The notes beneath the pieces are model-generated. The model did no database searches, had not been told where the DNA came from, and saw only the letters and a list, made by a program, of their open reading frames with translations. The translations under genes were made by a program, and so were the position numbers. Source: Alopecurus myosuroides (lineage: Eukaryota; Streptophyta; Magnoliopsida; Poales; Poaceae). Taken from it: a stretch of DNA of 64,000 nt. The DNA lies in the NCBI GenBank assembly GCA_028641055.1, contig CM054060.1, positions 160,396,322 to 160,460,321 on the forward strand, in the 5' to 3' direction. Positions 11,941 to 23,500 of this stretch are shown here, piece by piece (position 1 is the first letter of the stretch; each line of letters begins with the position of its first letter).

Positions 11941-12829
11941 GCACCTGTCGAATAGGTGGTTTATTTCTTGAGTGGGGTGTCTCAAATTCTTCCTTAACTC
12001 TTCTTATATTCTTCCAGGTAACAGGTGCTGTCGCAGGGTCTTCGAGTGGATCTACCGCATGAGCGGATCCCCTTGTTGCTGCTGTTGGTACCTTTGCCGG
12101 CCTCCGTGATCGTGTCGCGGATGGTGAGCGCAAGCTGAAAGCTTTGCGTGGAGTGGCTGATGTAGCCAAGTCCAAACAGAAACTTGCGGTTGAACGTGAG
12201 CAGTTTGTGATGGAAGAATTGGCAGCTGTCGCCAAGGATATGCTATGTAAGTGCTTTTAGCCCCCAGCATTTTGTTCGACTGTATCTTTTTTCTCTCCTT
12301 GACTCTATGTAGCTTTGTTTGTAGTTGTTCAGCCTGACGAACGGTGTGAAAAACATTAGGTGGAAAACCATATTCTTCACGAGGCCGGTAGTTCAAAACC
12401 CCATGCAAATAACTTTTGGTCCGACCGCAGTCGAGGCTTTGTGCTAGCTACTTTGAAGTATCGTGTGGGCCAGGCGAAGATACTCGTTGATCGCTTTCAC
12501 GAGGCCCCGATAGCTTTAAATCGCGCTTTCTATCCACTGGAGAGAGGTCCAGAAGATTTGAGCCAACTACTCTGAACTTTCGGTCGAGTGGGTGAGATTC
12601 GCGAGTGCGTCCGCCAACAGCTGATCTGCGGGGCCTTAGTAGCGCTCGCTTTTGTCCGATTATGGCATCCTGAGGTTAATTTCAAATCTGTGGCCAGACT
12701 CCCAAATGCTTCCGTCATATGGCCTCTCACTATACAGTCGTTCGTCCTGCATCAGAAGAGATTATTCGACTGACTTCTGAAGAAGTTAATCGAGTGTTAG
12801 CTGAGGAAACTACTCGTCGCCATATGTAA

Positions 12830-13105
12830 TTATAGCATGTATGTATCATGTTGTTTTTGTATAGTTGTCTTGAAACTTTATAAGGTACCAACCTTGTTTG
12901 TACTCTTATATTTCTAAATGATGCCAAGTTAGGCGTAGCCCCCGTGTGTTTGGGGTGTATACCTGTTATTTAGCGTGTAAAGATCAATGATTGGAGAAAC
13001 TATGGTTGATAAACCATGTATTTTATTAATATGACTGAGAAGCCATGTATTTTCTTCGAGCTATAGTATGGCTAGTATAGCCTTATTTCCACGAGTAGAA
13101 TAATC
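12830..13105. other. Spacer between the convergent antisense gene and integrase
   Basis: AT-rich, about 275 bp, between the stop of the antisense gene and the stop of integrase. It should hold 3' processing signals for both directions; I could not pick one with confidence. Confidence 0.4.
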
Positions 13106-14594
13106 CTAAGGATAGAACTTGCGGAGGTGCGCAACATTCCACGGATTGGAGTAGATGCCACCGGTCTCGGGGTTCTTCAGTCGATAAGCACCACCAGGGA
13201 TAACTTCGTGTATTATGAAGGGTCCTTCCCACGATGGCTCGAGCTTGTGTCCTTCCTTCTGCTTGAGTCGCAACACCAAATCTCCTACCACGAAGGCTCT
13301 GTGGCGTATACGGCGGCTGTGGTAGTTGCGCAGCGACTGTTGATATACCGCGGATCTTGCGAGTGCAATGTCGCGTATCTCGTCGAGTGCATCCACGTCT
13401 TCCGCGAGTGCCCTGTTAGAGGTTTCTTTGCTGTAAGCGACAACTCTTGGGGCGCTGAACTTGACATCTTCGGGAAGGGCTGCTTCAGCTCCATATACCA
13501 TGAAAAATGGCGTGTATTTTGTTGATCGGTTCGGGGTCGTGCGGAGGCTCCATGGTACGGAGGGTAACTCCTTTGCCCAGTGCCCTGCCGCTGGGTGCAG
13601 ACGATCAAGTAGTCGTTTCTTTATTCCAGCCGAGACCAACCCGTTGGATCGCTCGACTTGACCGTTGGTTTGCGGGTGAGTCACAGAGGTGAAACTGAGG
13701 GCGATTCCCTTTTCCTCGCAAAACTGCTCTCTTTCCTTTGCTGTAAAATTGCTTCCATTGTCGGTGATGATGTTGTGTGGTATCCCAAATCTGCACATGA
13801 TGGAGTCGAGGAATTTGACGGCGCATTGAGCGCTGGCCGAGGTGACTGGCATGGCTTCAATCCACTTTGTAAATTTGTCGACTGCAACTAGCAAGTGCGT
13901 GTAACCTCCGGGTGTTGATTTTTTCAGTGGTCCTACCATGTCTAGCCCCCATTGTGCAAAAGGTCAGCCGATTGGGATCATGTGAAGCTCAGTGGCAGGG
14001 GCGTGCGGCTTGGGCGCAAATCTTTGACATGCGTTGCATTTGTCGACTAGGTCCTTTTCATCCCTGGCTGTTGTGAGCCAGTAGAACCCTGCGCGAAAAG
14101 CTTTACCCACGATTGCCTTCTAGCTAGCAAGGTGTCCGCAATCTCCTTGGTGTATATATCGTAGTAGTTCCTTACCGTCTTCGGGCGCTATGCATCTTTG
14201 TAATATTCCTGATATGCTCTCTTGTATAGTTATCCGTTGAGTACTCGAAAAGCTTTGCTGCGTCGCACTATCTGTCGAGCCTCGCGAATATCTGCTGGGA
14301 GCTGTTTTTTGGACAAGTAGTCGAGGTATTTCTGTGTCCAGACTGGTTCGACCAAAAAACTTGTCATTAGATGTTGTGGGTGAGCTCAATCATAGCAGTT
14401 TGCGGGCTGACCTCCGTCTCCAATGCCGCGGGTGCTTTTGCTGATTTTTTGACTTTGACTGAGCGCTTGATCATCCTTTCGAAGTATATTCCAGGTGGTA
14501 TGGGTATGTTTGTAGAACCCATGTTTGCCAATTTATCTGCTTCTTCGTTGCTGGATCACGCAATGTGCTTTAGTTCGCACCCTTGGAAACTTCC
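13106..14594 (-). pseudogene. Integrase region of the Tat element, broken
   Basis: The open part is 13106-13939 (277 codons). It holds most of the integrase core with TDNGSNF and NGQVERSN around the second and third catalytic acids, and a C-terminal domain ending near a stop at 13106. The first aspartate lies in GLD just upstream of the open frame. A zinc-binding remnant (HQGDCGH and CNACQRF) can be read at about 14040-14160. In-frame stops at 13964-13966 and inside the zinc region separate the parts. No chromodomain follows, as expected for Tat. Role in a live element: joins the DNA copy to the host chromosome in the nucleus. Confidence 0.88.
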
Positions 14595-16443
14595 TTAGAG
14601 TAGATTGTACATATCTCGATAAGCAACTATGAGGTTTGAATCTCCATAGATCATTAGTCGGGTTGCTCCACAGGCAATCGCCATCTTCATGCCGTGGAGG
14701 AGGCCCTCGTACTCTGCGTCATTATTTGACGCCGGGTCATCGGATGGAAAGTCCAATCGCAGGACGTATTGTAACTTGTCACCTATGGGGGATATCAGGA
14801 CTGCCCTGGCTCCGGCTCCTTCGTTTCTCTTTGATCCGTCGAAATACATTATCCAATTGCTTGCATACTCTCGAGGGCCTGGCGTCTGTAGTTCTGTCCA
14901 CTCGCTTAGGAACTCCACGAGCACTTGTGATTTGATAGATTTGCGACCTGCGTATATGATGTCCCAGGCGCCGAGCTCGATACTCCACTTCGCAATTCTT
15001 CCGGATGCCATTGGGTTATTCATGATAGTACCCAGTGATGCATCGTTTACCACCAAGGCGGTGTGTTCCTGGAAGTAATGTTTGAGCTTTTGGGCTATGA
15101 GTACCACACCGTACGCGAGCTTCTGGTAATGGGGATATCGTTGTTGGCAAGGCAAAAGCACCTCGCTGATATAATATATTGGCCTTTGGATGCCAAACGC
15201 CTTGCCGTCCTCCGGCCGCTCGACTACAATTGCTGTGCTGATGACTTGTTTTGTTGCGGCCAGATACAGATACAATGGCTCCCGTTCCTGCGGTGTTGCC
15301 AGGACGCGCCTGCTCTGCAATTCTCGCTTGAGGTCTGCGAATGCTTTCTGTGCTTCGGGTGTCCACTCGAACTTATCCGTTTTCTTCAGTAACTTGTAGA
15401 AAGGTAATGCTTGCTCGCCTAGCCTCGCAATGAATCTGCTTAGGGCGGCTAGTCGTCCGGTGAGCTGCTGCACACCACGGAGATTAGTTGGCTCCTTCAT
15501 TGTCAGGATTGCTTGGATTTTCTCCGGGTTAGCTTCAATCCCTCGAGCGGAGACCAGGTATCCGAGAAGCTGTCCTGCAGGGACGCCAAAGACACACTTG
15601 GTCGGGTTGAGCTTGATTCGGTATGCGTTCAACGCGTCGAATGTTTCTCTGATATCATCGAGAATCGTATCTTCCACTCGAGTCTTGATGACGATGTCGT
15701 CAACGTACACTTGTACGTTCTTGCCAATGAGCTTGGCGAGGCATTTTTGCATGCAGCGCTGATATGTTGCGCTTGCGGTCTTTAGCCCGAAGGGCATTGT
15801 CGTGTAGCAGTAAACACCGTGGGGTGTTATAAACGTCGTCTTCTCCTCGTCCTCCTTTTTCATCCTGATCTGATTATAGCCTGAATAGGCGTCCAAGAAG
15901 GAGATGCGTTGGCAACCTGCTGTAGAGTCCACGATCTGGTCGATCCGTGGCAGGGGAAAGTTATCCTTGGGGCAGTGTTTATTCAACGACGTGTAGTCGA
16001 TGCACACGCGAAGGATGTTAGTGTTTTTCTTCGGGACCAGCACCGGGTTGCTAACCAGGTGGAAATTTTTATCTCGCGAATGAATTTTGCTGCGAGTAGT
16101 CTGTTTACTTCTTCTCCGAGCGCTTTTTGTTTGGGCTCTGAGAACCTTCGGGTGGTCTGCTTGATATGCTTGGCGTCTTTGAAGAGTTCGAGTGAGTGCT
16201 CGGCGAACTCCCTGGGTATCCCTGGCATATCTGAAGGCTGGCAGGCGAAAATTTCCCAGTACTCACGGAGGAGATCGACGAGCGCGCCTTCCTATGCTGG
16301 CGAGAGGGTGGTAGACACCATCGCCGTCTTCGTAGAATCCGTCGGGTGTACTTGATGCTTACGGGTACCGCTATTTGTGTTGAACTCAAGCTCTGGAGTG
16401 TTCTTCTTGGTGAGAGGCATCACGGAGTGATCCGTGGTTTTTG
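14595..16443 (-). pseudogene. Reverse transcriptase, RNase H and second (archaeal-type) RNase H of the Tat element, broken
   Basis: The open frame 14595-16043 (482 codons) has the RT signature VYVDDIVI near residue 115, the connection and first RNase H over about residues 230-370, and a second RNase H near 395-475 with YFDGS, NNDAEYEGL and GDSNLIV. Two RNase H domains are a known Tat-lineage trait. The RT N-terminus is readable further upstream (DMPGIPREFAEHSL near 16200) in another frame, so a frameshift lies near 16050. Upstream of that the linker to protease has stops and is then cut by the copia insertion at 16449. A stop at 14595 separates it from integrase. Confidence 0.9.
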
Positions 16444-16448
16444 CTATC
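16444..16448. other. Target site duplication CTATC (left copy) of the SIRE element
   Basis: CTATC precedes the LTR start TGAAAGC and recurs at 28287-28291 after the LTR end CTTTCA. This proves one insertion event. Confidence 0.95.
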
Positions 16449-16628
16449 TGAAAGCTCATGATCCCTCTAATGATTTTGGTGATGATGCTAACACGGATAT
16501 CTCCTATCTAACAATGTGGTTCAGTCTGTGCAGCTATTGTCCTAGATGATCATCAGTATATTCTTGTCAAAAGATCAAAGAGAAGCTCTCTATTGTGGAA
16601 ATTCAGCCACCGGATTTTTCAGTATATA

Positions 16629-17063
16629 GGGCGGAAATTCCGGGACTTATGTGGCGGATTATCCGGCCATCCAACCGGAAATTTCCGGCCTCCTTTCTGG
16701 CTTCCACGAAAACGACTAAGTGTTTGTCTGCCCGCGCACAGAAGCCAGTACGGAAATTTTCCCCGGAAATTTCCGGGCCAAATATCCGGCCTTCAAGGAC
16801 TTAGCAGAAATTGGTCTACTTCACATTGCCCGCGCACAGAAGGTGGGGCGGAAATTTGCTCCGGAAATTTCCGGAGCAAATCTCCGGCCCTTGGTCCTTA
16901 GCAGTTTTCTTCAAGAGGTTGGTGCCTGCGCACAGAGATGGGGGCGGAGTATTGGGGCGGAAATTTCCGCCCCCGGATATTTCAATTTTCCGCCCCCCGG
17001 AGTTTTCAAATATCCGGCCAACTCAGACCGGAATATTCCGGCCTTTACCCCGGAAATTTCCGG
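16629..17063. repeat. Array of GGAAATTTCC-centred palindromes in the LTR U3
   Basis: Perfect palindromes: CCGGAAATTTCCGG (16675-16688 and 17050-17063), CCCGGAAATTTCCGGG (16762-16777), a 28-bp palindrome at 16854-16881 centred on GGAAATTTCC, GGGGCGGAAATTTCCGCCCC (16954-16973) and CCGGAATATTCCGG (17028-17041), plus several half sites. The motif GCCCGCGCACAGAAG accompanies them at about 16731 and 16828, with a variant near 16925. The array ends 37 bp before the TATA box. The 3' LTR repeats all of it at 27104-27537. Confidence 0.92.
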
Positions 17064-17100
17064 TCCCGCAGGACTGCAACGGTCAGAATTTGGAGGAGCC

Positions 17101-17108
17101 TATAAATA
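17101..17108 (+). promoter_or_regulatory. TATA box of the SIRE LTR promoter
   Basis: TATAAATA in GAGCCTATAAATAGC, just after the palindrome array. The 3' LTR copy is at 27575-27582. Transcription would start about 30 bp downstream. Confidence 0.75.
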
Positions 17109-17813
17109 GCTGTCTTCTTCCTCTAGATAGGTAGCTCGTCCATTCCTCTCTCTCCTCCATTGTTGTAGAGCTCAAATCGCCCCGATCTCCCTCCTCCTCC
17201 AACCAAACTCGATGCCCTTCAAGGATCTCATGGAGGAGGACTAGATCTACCTTTCCACCAAGCCAAAACGTGTGTACCCACACCACAACTCTTGGGATCT
17301 TGTAATCTCTTGGTTGCTTTGTCATCCAAGGGAAACCCTAGTGCTTGTAGCTTCCACCTTGTAGCAAGAAGCTTCGATTGTTGAGAGCCTCCATCTCACT
17401 TGTGGAGTAGCCTCAACCCCTTGTAAAGGTTTGGTCAACGCCTTCAAGTCGACCTCATAGTGGAAACGAGAATATCCCTCACCGGAGAAGCTCAAGGAGA
17501 ACAAGGTGTGCACATCCGTGCTATTGAGGAGCGCCTAGGTGGCTCCCCACCTCTCCAACATAGATGTACTTCTTTTAAGAAGGAACTACGGGAAACATAT
17601 CCTTGTCTCCGTGCTTTCACTTGTTGTCATCTTGTACCGTTCCTTATTTCCGCTGCTACTTGCTTTGTATCACCTAGGGTTCTCACTTAGTTGCACATTT
17701 AGGTAATCAAGCATTTACTTTCTTAAAAGCCCCATTAAAAGTGAAAAAGAATTGAAAATTTGTAGGTCACCTATTCACCCCCCCCCTCTAGTTGACCATA
17801 TTGAACTTTCAAT

Positions 17814-17825
17814 TGGTATCAGAGC
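17814..17825 (+). other. Primer binding site (tRNA-iMet) of the SIRE element
   Basis: TGGTATCAGAGC two bases after the LTR end. This is the standard initiator-methionine tRNA complement used by copia elements. Confidence 0.92.
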
Positions 17826-17864
17826 CTCGGCTCTTTTATCGGGCTTAACCGCCTAAGAGTAATC

Positions 17865-18893
17865 ATGGTCAACGGGGATGTTCCCGAAACTTCTAAGGAG
17901 GAGCTCTCCAAAATGGCCAACACTATAGCCAACCTTGAGACAACGGTTTGTACCATACAAACCCAATTGTCGAAGGTTAGCTCTAGTGTGGGCTCGGAGG
18001 TCTCCTCCATCAAGAAGATGTTGGAGAACATGATGGGTAGAACCAAGGAGCCGTCTCACTCTCCCCATGTCACCGACGAGGATAGTTCGGATGAGGAAAC
18101 AAATCCGGACATTTCCGAAATCGAAGAAAACATTGCCAAAGCTAAGGCTAAAGCCGCACAAAAGGCTAAAGCCAAAGCTAAGGAGAGTGACGGTGGCTCC
18201 AAGTCTCAAACGGCTAATGGTTCAGGGTCCAATTCAAAAGTTCCACCACCGCAAAACTATGATTCCATCCACCCAATCGTTTCCATGCCACACATCCTTA
18301 ATGTTGGAGTTCCACCCATCCTTAACACTAACGAATTTTCCTCTTGGAAGTTTGAAATGGAATCTCACATTTCAGGATCGTGTACGGCATTGTGGAGAAG
18401 CGTGATCCATGGGTTTCATCCTCATGATCCAAGCAACTTGACTCCAAGGGAGGATGTTGAATCTCAACTCAACAAAACTGCTCTTGTTATTATCCAGAAG
18501 GCTCTCCCAAGGGAGCATCTCACTCACATTCGCGGTTGCAAGACCGCCAAGGAAGCTTGGGACAAACTTGATACCTTGTTTCAAGGAAATGCTAGTATTC
18601 AATCCTCCAAGTATGATGTGGCCATTGACAACTCCGAGAACTTCGTTATGCAAGAGGATGAGACTCCTGAAGAGCTCTATAGACGAGTTGTCACTCTCGC
18701 CAATCAACTGAGAGACTTTGGCAAGGAAGAGATCACGGATGAATGGATAAAGAGGAAGTTTGTCAAGGCTATCACACCCTTCGAGAAGAATCTCGCCACT
18801 AGCATCCGGACAAGAGCGGACTACAATACTCTCAACTCCATAGGTGTTCTTAGTGAGTTCATCGCAATCTCTCTCTCACAAGAGTGCGAATGA
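17865..18893 (+). pseudogene. SIRE gag, N-terminal part (capsid), interrupted
   Basis: 342 codons from an ATG 40 bp after the primer site. The start of the frame is coiled-coil-like, followed by a lysine/alanine-rich stretch, then the copia-type gag core (a SSWKFEMESHI region near residue 160, a KTAKEAWDKL region near residue 230 and a DEWIKRKF region near residue 290). The frame ends at a TGA (18891-18893), but gag-like sequence continues in two successive other frames until the ATG at 18955, so two frameshifts within about 60 bp split gag here. In a live element the product forms the cytoplasmic particle that packages the RNA. Confidence 0.85.
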
Positions 18894-18954
18894 TGCTCTA
18901 GCTCGCTCTAGAGGGATATGAAAGTCTCCCAACCTTGCATTAAAGTCAAAGGCA

Positions 18955-20493
18955 ATGGCTCGAGTTGATGAAAGTGAAGAAGATGATGATGATGAGGAAT
19001 ACTATGAAGATACTTACACAGGAGCTCACAAGTGCATTGCCCTTGCTATGCATGGATATTGGAAGAGATGGGAAGCTCACAAGACCGGATCTCCAAGGCC
19101 TCCACGAAACAAGAACTACAAGAAGAAGGGGGAGCGACCAAGGACATGCTATAATTGTGGTAGCGCTAACCACTTCGTGAAGGAGTGCCCCTTTGAGCCA
19201 AGAGAAGAAAACGAAGGCAAGCTCATTCGCAAAAACAAGACCAAGACTCCTCAAAACAAGAATTTTGCAAGGAAGGTTCCAAGAGCTCTCTACGTACAAG
19301 AAGGGGCGGTTCTTGAGACTTACATCTCCGGAGATGAAGGAGAAGATGAGGTAGTTGGAGTTGCTCACATCGCCAAGGCCACCGCATCATCACCTTCGAT
19401 CTCTCTATTCGAATCCCCCAATGAGAATGTGGCTACCCGACCTACATGTCTTATGGCAAAAGCCACTTCGGTATGCTCTCCCAACTCTAAGACCATTGTC
19501 ACTAACCCTCCTTCGTTATTGGATTGTGTTGAAAATACTTGTGAGGAGGATAGTGAGTCTAATGAGTTAAGCATATGGCTATCTAGCCTTAAGGGTGAGA
19601 CTAAGGAAAAGGTGAACTCCCTTTTGAGGCAACTTGATGAGGCTAACTCTCTTGTTGATGAAAAGGAGGAGATCATCATGACCTTAGAAAGCCATGGAGG
19701 TCACACTTGCAATGAGCAAGAGCTTGAAAAAGCTCTTGATAATGAGCGTTCCATTCGTGCCTCACTTGAGGAGAAATTGTCTTGCCTTGAAGAAAACTTT
19801 GCCATAAGTGTCTCTAAGCTTAGGAAGGAAAATGCTCAATCTCTTGCCTTAATTAAAACTCTTGAGCATGAAGAATTGAAGCTAGGAATTGCTCACGAGG
19901 AACTTGGTACTCGTTATGAAAAACTTGAAAAAGAGTTCATGTCTCTTAAGGAAATTCATGACAAGTTAACCAAATCTCGTGACAATCTTCTAGCTCAACA
20001 ATCAAACAAGCAAGTTGTATCCACTTCACTTTCTAGCTTGAATGTCTTGTCTAGCAATGCTTGGAGTACAACTAATCTTGTAGGAAATGAGAAGAGTTCC
20101 CATGAGATTGCTTCTCAACGTGCCAACAATGGAAAGGAGGGACTTGGCTATATAGCCAAGTCAAAGAAGAAGTACAAGAAGAAGAACAAGAAGAGAGTCA
20201 CCTCCTCCTCACAAGAAGTAAGATTTGTGAAAGAGGGAGAGGTGACCAAAGGGAAGGAGACCAACACCATGGTGGGTGGTGAGACCTCTAGGGGGAGCAC
20301 CACTCACAATAACTTTGCCGGGAAATATAATCCATCTTATGTTCTTATGAAATCTAGAGATGGTCATGTTTATGCTAAATATGTTGGTACTTCTTATGGT
20401 GACGATTATCATTGGAGTATTTGGGTTCCTAAGACCCTTGTCGCTAACATGAGAGGACCCATTCAAAGATGGGTCCCTAAATCAAGCAACTAA
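18955..20493 (+). CDS. SIRE gag, C-terminal part: CCHC knuckle and coiled-coil extension
   Basis: 512 codons, open. An acidic start is followed by a CCHC zinc knuckle (CYNCGSANHFVKEC, residues 64-77), then a long charged coiled coil (about residues 215-345) and a basic lysine-rich stretch (about 400-420). The coiled-coil tail is typical of SIRE gag. The ATG at 18955 is probably not a natural start: the frame continues gag after a frameshift. The frame stops at 20491-20493, and protease opens in another frame after a TAG at 20501-20503. Neither frame covers the seven bases between, so this junction is also broken or needs a non-standard event. Confidence 0.8.
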   Translation: MARVDESEEDDDDEEYYEDTYTGAHKCIALAMHGYWKRWEAHKTGSPRPPRNKNYKKKGERPRTCYNCGSANHFVKECPFEPREENEGKLIRKNKTKTPQNKNFARKVPRALYVQEGAVLETYISGDEGEDEVVGVAHIAKATASSPSISLFESPNENVATRPTCLMAKATSVCSPNSKTIVTNPPSLLDCVENTCEEDSESNELSIWLSSLKGETKEKVNSLLRQLDEANSLVDEKEEIIMTLESHGGHTCNEQELEKALDNERSIRASLEEKLSCLEENFAISVSKLRKENAQSLALIKTLEHEELKLGIAHEELGTRYEKLEKEFMSLKEIHDKLTKSRDNLLAQQSNKQVVSTSLSSLNVLSSNAWSTTNLVGNEKSSHEIASQRANNGKEGLGYIAKSKKKYKKKNKKRVTSSSQEVRFVKEGEVTKGKETNTMVGGETSRGSTTHNNFAGKYNPSYVLMKSRDGHVYAKYVGTSYGDDYHWSIWVPKTLVANMRGPIQRWVPKSSN

Positions 20494-20533
20494 TCTATTG
20501 TAGGGAAGTGCTTCCGGTTCGAGCAAATGGACG

Positions 20534-23500
20534 GTGGATAGTGGTGCATCCCAACATATGACCGGAAGCAATGACGCAATGAGTGATATTCATCCTCCAT
20601 TACCTCATCTCAATTGCGCCACTATTGGTGACAACTCCGAACTAAAGGTATTGGGACGAGGCAAGGTAGCAATCTCAAATGACTTGTCAATTGAGAATGT
20701 TCTTCTTGTTGAGTCCCTTGGCTACAATCTCATCTCTGTTCTTCAACTTGCTAAAAGTGGCTTTACCTCTTTCTTTAATAAAGAGAATGTGATTGTCACT
20801 TGGGAAACGACTCTTAAAGTAGCCTTTGTTGGGCATGTCGAGAACGGCATGTATGTAGTGGACTTCTCCAAAGGAGACACGTGTGCCGCGACATGCCTAA
20901 TGGCTAAAGTTGATGTGGGTTGGCTATGGCATCGCCGGTTAGCCCACACCAATATGAGGACGTTGCATGACCTTCAAAGTGGCAATCACGTTCTAGGACT
21001 AACAAATGCTAAGTTTGCCAAAGATCGTGTGTGTAGCTCTTGCGTTCTAGGAAAGCAACATGGAGAAGCACATCCCACCAAGACGAACATCACTACATCA
21101 AGAATCCTCGAGCTCATTCACTTGGACCTCTTTGGTCCTCTATCATATGATAGTCTTGGAGGCAAGAAGTATTGCTTGGTGATTGTGGATGATTACTCAC
21201 GATATTGTTGGGTGTACTTCTTCAAGAGAAAGAGTGAGACTCAAAAGCGGGTCATCGAATTCATCACTTTGGTGGAAAGACAACATAATACAAGCATCAT
21301 GGCTATCCGGAGTGATAATGGATCCGAGTTCAAGAACTACACCGTTGAGGGATTTCTTAGTGAGGAAGGCATTGCTCATCAATATTCCACTCCCTACACT
21401 CCTCAACAAAATGGTGTGGCGGAGAGAAAGAATCGGACTCTTATGGATGCGGCTCGTACCATGATTGCGGAGTTCTCTTCTCCTTACAACTTTTGGGCCG
21501 AGGCCGTCTCCACCGCTTGTCATGCTAGCAACCGATTATATCTCCGCAAGATTTTGAACAAGACCCCCTATGAGATTCTCACGGGCAAGAAGCCGGACGT
21601 TTCATACTTCAAGGTCTTTGGATGCAAATGCTTCATTCGCAAAAGAGGGAAACGCTTGTCAAAGTTCGAGACTAAGTCCTATGAGGGTATCTTTGTTGGT
21701 TATGCCACAAACTCTCACGCCTATAGAGTCTACAACAAATCCACCGGACAAGTTGAAGAAGCTATAGACGTGGTGTTCGATGAGGATAATGGGTCCCAAG
21801 GGGGCCGTATAGATCATGGTTTTGTAGGAGATGCAATTCCTCCCATCGTCATAAGAAGAATGGGGGTTGGTGAAATAATCCCCATTGAGGAAAACCGGAT
21901 GACGGAGGGAGAAGGACTATGCTCTACTCAAGTGGAGCCATTGACTACATCCATTGATAACCATGCTACCCAACAAGATGCACCAAGCCCTCATGCCTCA
22001 CCTCAAGGCCAAGCAAACACTCAAGGCCAAGCTCATGATGAAGGCCAAGCTCATAATGGAGAACAAGATACACATGGTGGTGATACAATTCATCACATAA
22101 GGGATCCACCTCCCATCAATGATCAAGACCAAGGTGGACATGTCTCCGATGATGAAGGTGATGATCAAGTCCTATCCAAGGAAACTTTGGAGGAGATGCT
22201 AGCTCGTAGAGCAAAGAGAAGGCTAGATAATCTTGCTCGTGCCGGTCACACGGAGGATATGATTCTTGGACAAGTTCGTGGAAGGGTCGTCACAAGGAGG
22301 CAACTAGCGGACTTTAGCAAAGCTCATGCATTTGTCTCGCACATTGAGCCAAAGAAGGTCTATGAAGCTCTTGAAGATCAAGATTGGCTTGAAGCTATGC
22401 ACGATGAACTCAACAATTTCGAGCGCAACAAAGTGTGGAAATTGGTTCCAAGGCCCAAGGATTGCAAGAACGTCATCGGCACTAAGTGGATCTTCAAGAA
22501 CAAACAAGACAAGGACGGCATCGTCATCCGCAACAAGGCTAGATTGGTGGCTCAAGGCTTCTCTCAAGTCGAAGGTGTCGATTTCGGTGAAACATTCGCT
22601 CCCGTTGCTCGTCTTGAATCTATTCGTATCTTACTTGCATATGCCTCTCATCATAACTTCAAATTGCAACAAATGGATGTTAAAAGTGCTTTTTTGAATG
22701 GTCCCATCCATGAGTTGGTTTATGTCAAGCAACCTCCGGGTTTCGAAGATCCCAACCACCCCGATCATGTCTACAAACTCGATAAGGCGCTATATGGGCT
22801 TAAACAAGCTCCACGTGCGTGGTACGAACACCTTAAAGAGTTTTTGGTAGATCGAGGGTTCAATGTTGGTTTAATCGATCCCACCCTTTTCACCAAAAAG
22901 GTCGGAGGTGACTTGTTCATATGCCAACTCTATGTGGATGATATCATCTTTGGTTCCACTAACGTTGCTTTCAATGATGAGTTTTGCAAGCTTATGACGG
23001 ACAAGTTCGAGATGTCTATGATGGGAGAATTGGAGTATTTTCTTGGCTTTGAGATCAAGCAACATCCCGAAGGCACATTCATCAAGCAAGCCAAGTATAC
23101 TCAAGATATGCTCAAGCGATTCAATATGCATGATGCTAAACCTATGAAGACTCCCATGTCCACGACGGTTGATTTGAAACCCGATCCGAATGGTAAAGAG
23201 GTAGATCAAAAGGTATACCGCTCCATGATTGGCTCTTTGCTCTACCTTTGTGCATCTAGACCCGATATTATGTATAGCGTTGGTAAATGTGCAAGGTTTC
23301 AAGCCTCCCCAAGACAAAGTCATCTTGAAGCGGTTAAGCGTATCTTTCGATATTTAGTTCATACCCCAAACTTTGGTCTTTGGTATCCCAAGGGTTCAAG
23401 CTTTCAGCTCATTGGGTATTCGGATGCGGACTATGCGGGAGAGAAGACGGATAGGAAATCTACATCCGGAAGTTGTCAATTTCTTGAACGCTCATTGGTA

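Larger units (their letters stand above)
8812..12829 (+). pseudogene. Antisense multi-exon gene of the Tat element (putative gypsy-type transposon protein family), decayed
   Basis: It encodes a protein of the plant 'putative gypsy type transposon' (Transposase_28-like) family, function unknown. Exons with in-phase GT-AG junctions: 8812-9785, 9883-10226, 10308-10539, 10824-10938, 11011-11244, 11320-11759, 12018-12246 and a poorly resolved end from about 12360 to the stop at 12827-12829. The conserved core (FPLHPF, then a cysteine-rich stretch and PHWGLWK) lies at about 9060-9230; exon 5 looks coiled-coil; exon 2 ends in an acidic run. Damage: a frameshift near 8995-9006, in-frame stops at 9453, 11451 and 12060, and a frame change near the end. 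It converges on integrase from the opposite strand. Because the element's genomic RNA is the opposite strand, these introns would not be spliced out during retrotransposition. Confidence 0.75.
16449..17811 (+). repeat. 5' LTR of the SIRE element
   Basis: Begins TGAAAGCTCATGATCCC and ends ATTGAACTTTCA. It holds a palindrome array (16629-17063), a TATA box (17101-17108) and a run of nine C near the end (17778-17786). It is followed directly by the primer binding site. Confidence 0.96.

Noticed and set aside
13941..13950. TCTAGCCCCC as a further polypurine-like module
   Set aside because: It lies within integrase coding sequence (the codons for GLD) and lacks the hairpin part, so the match is explained by coding.
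22304..23323. Long - strand ORFs opposite copia pol
   Set aside because: Shadows of the RT and RNase H coding strand.
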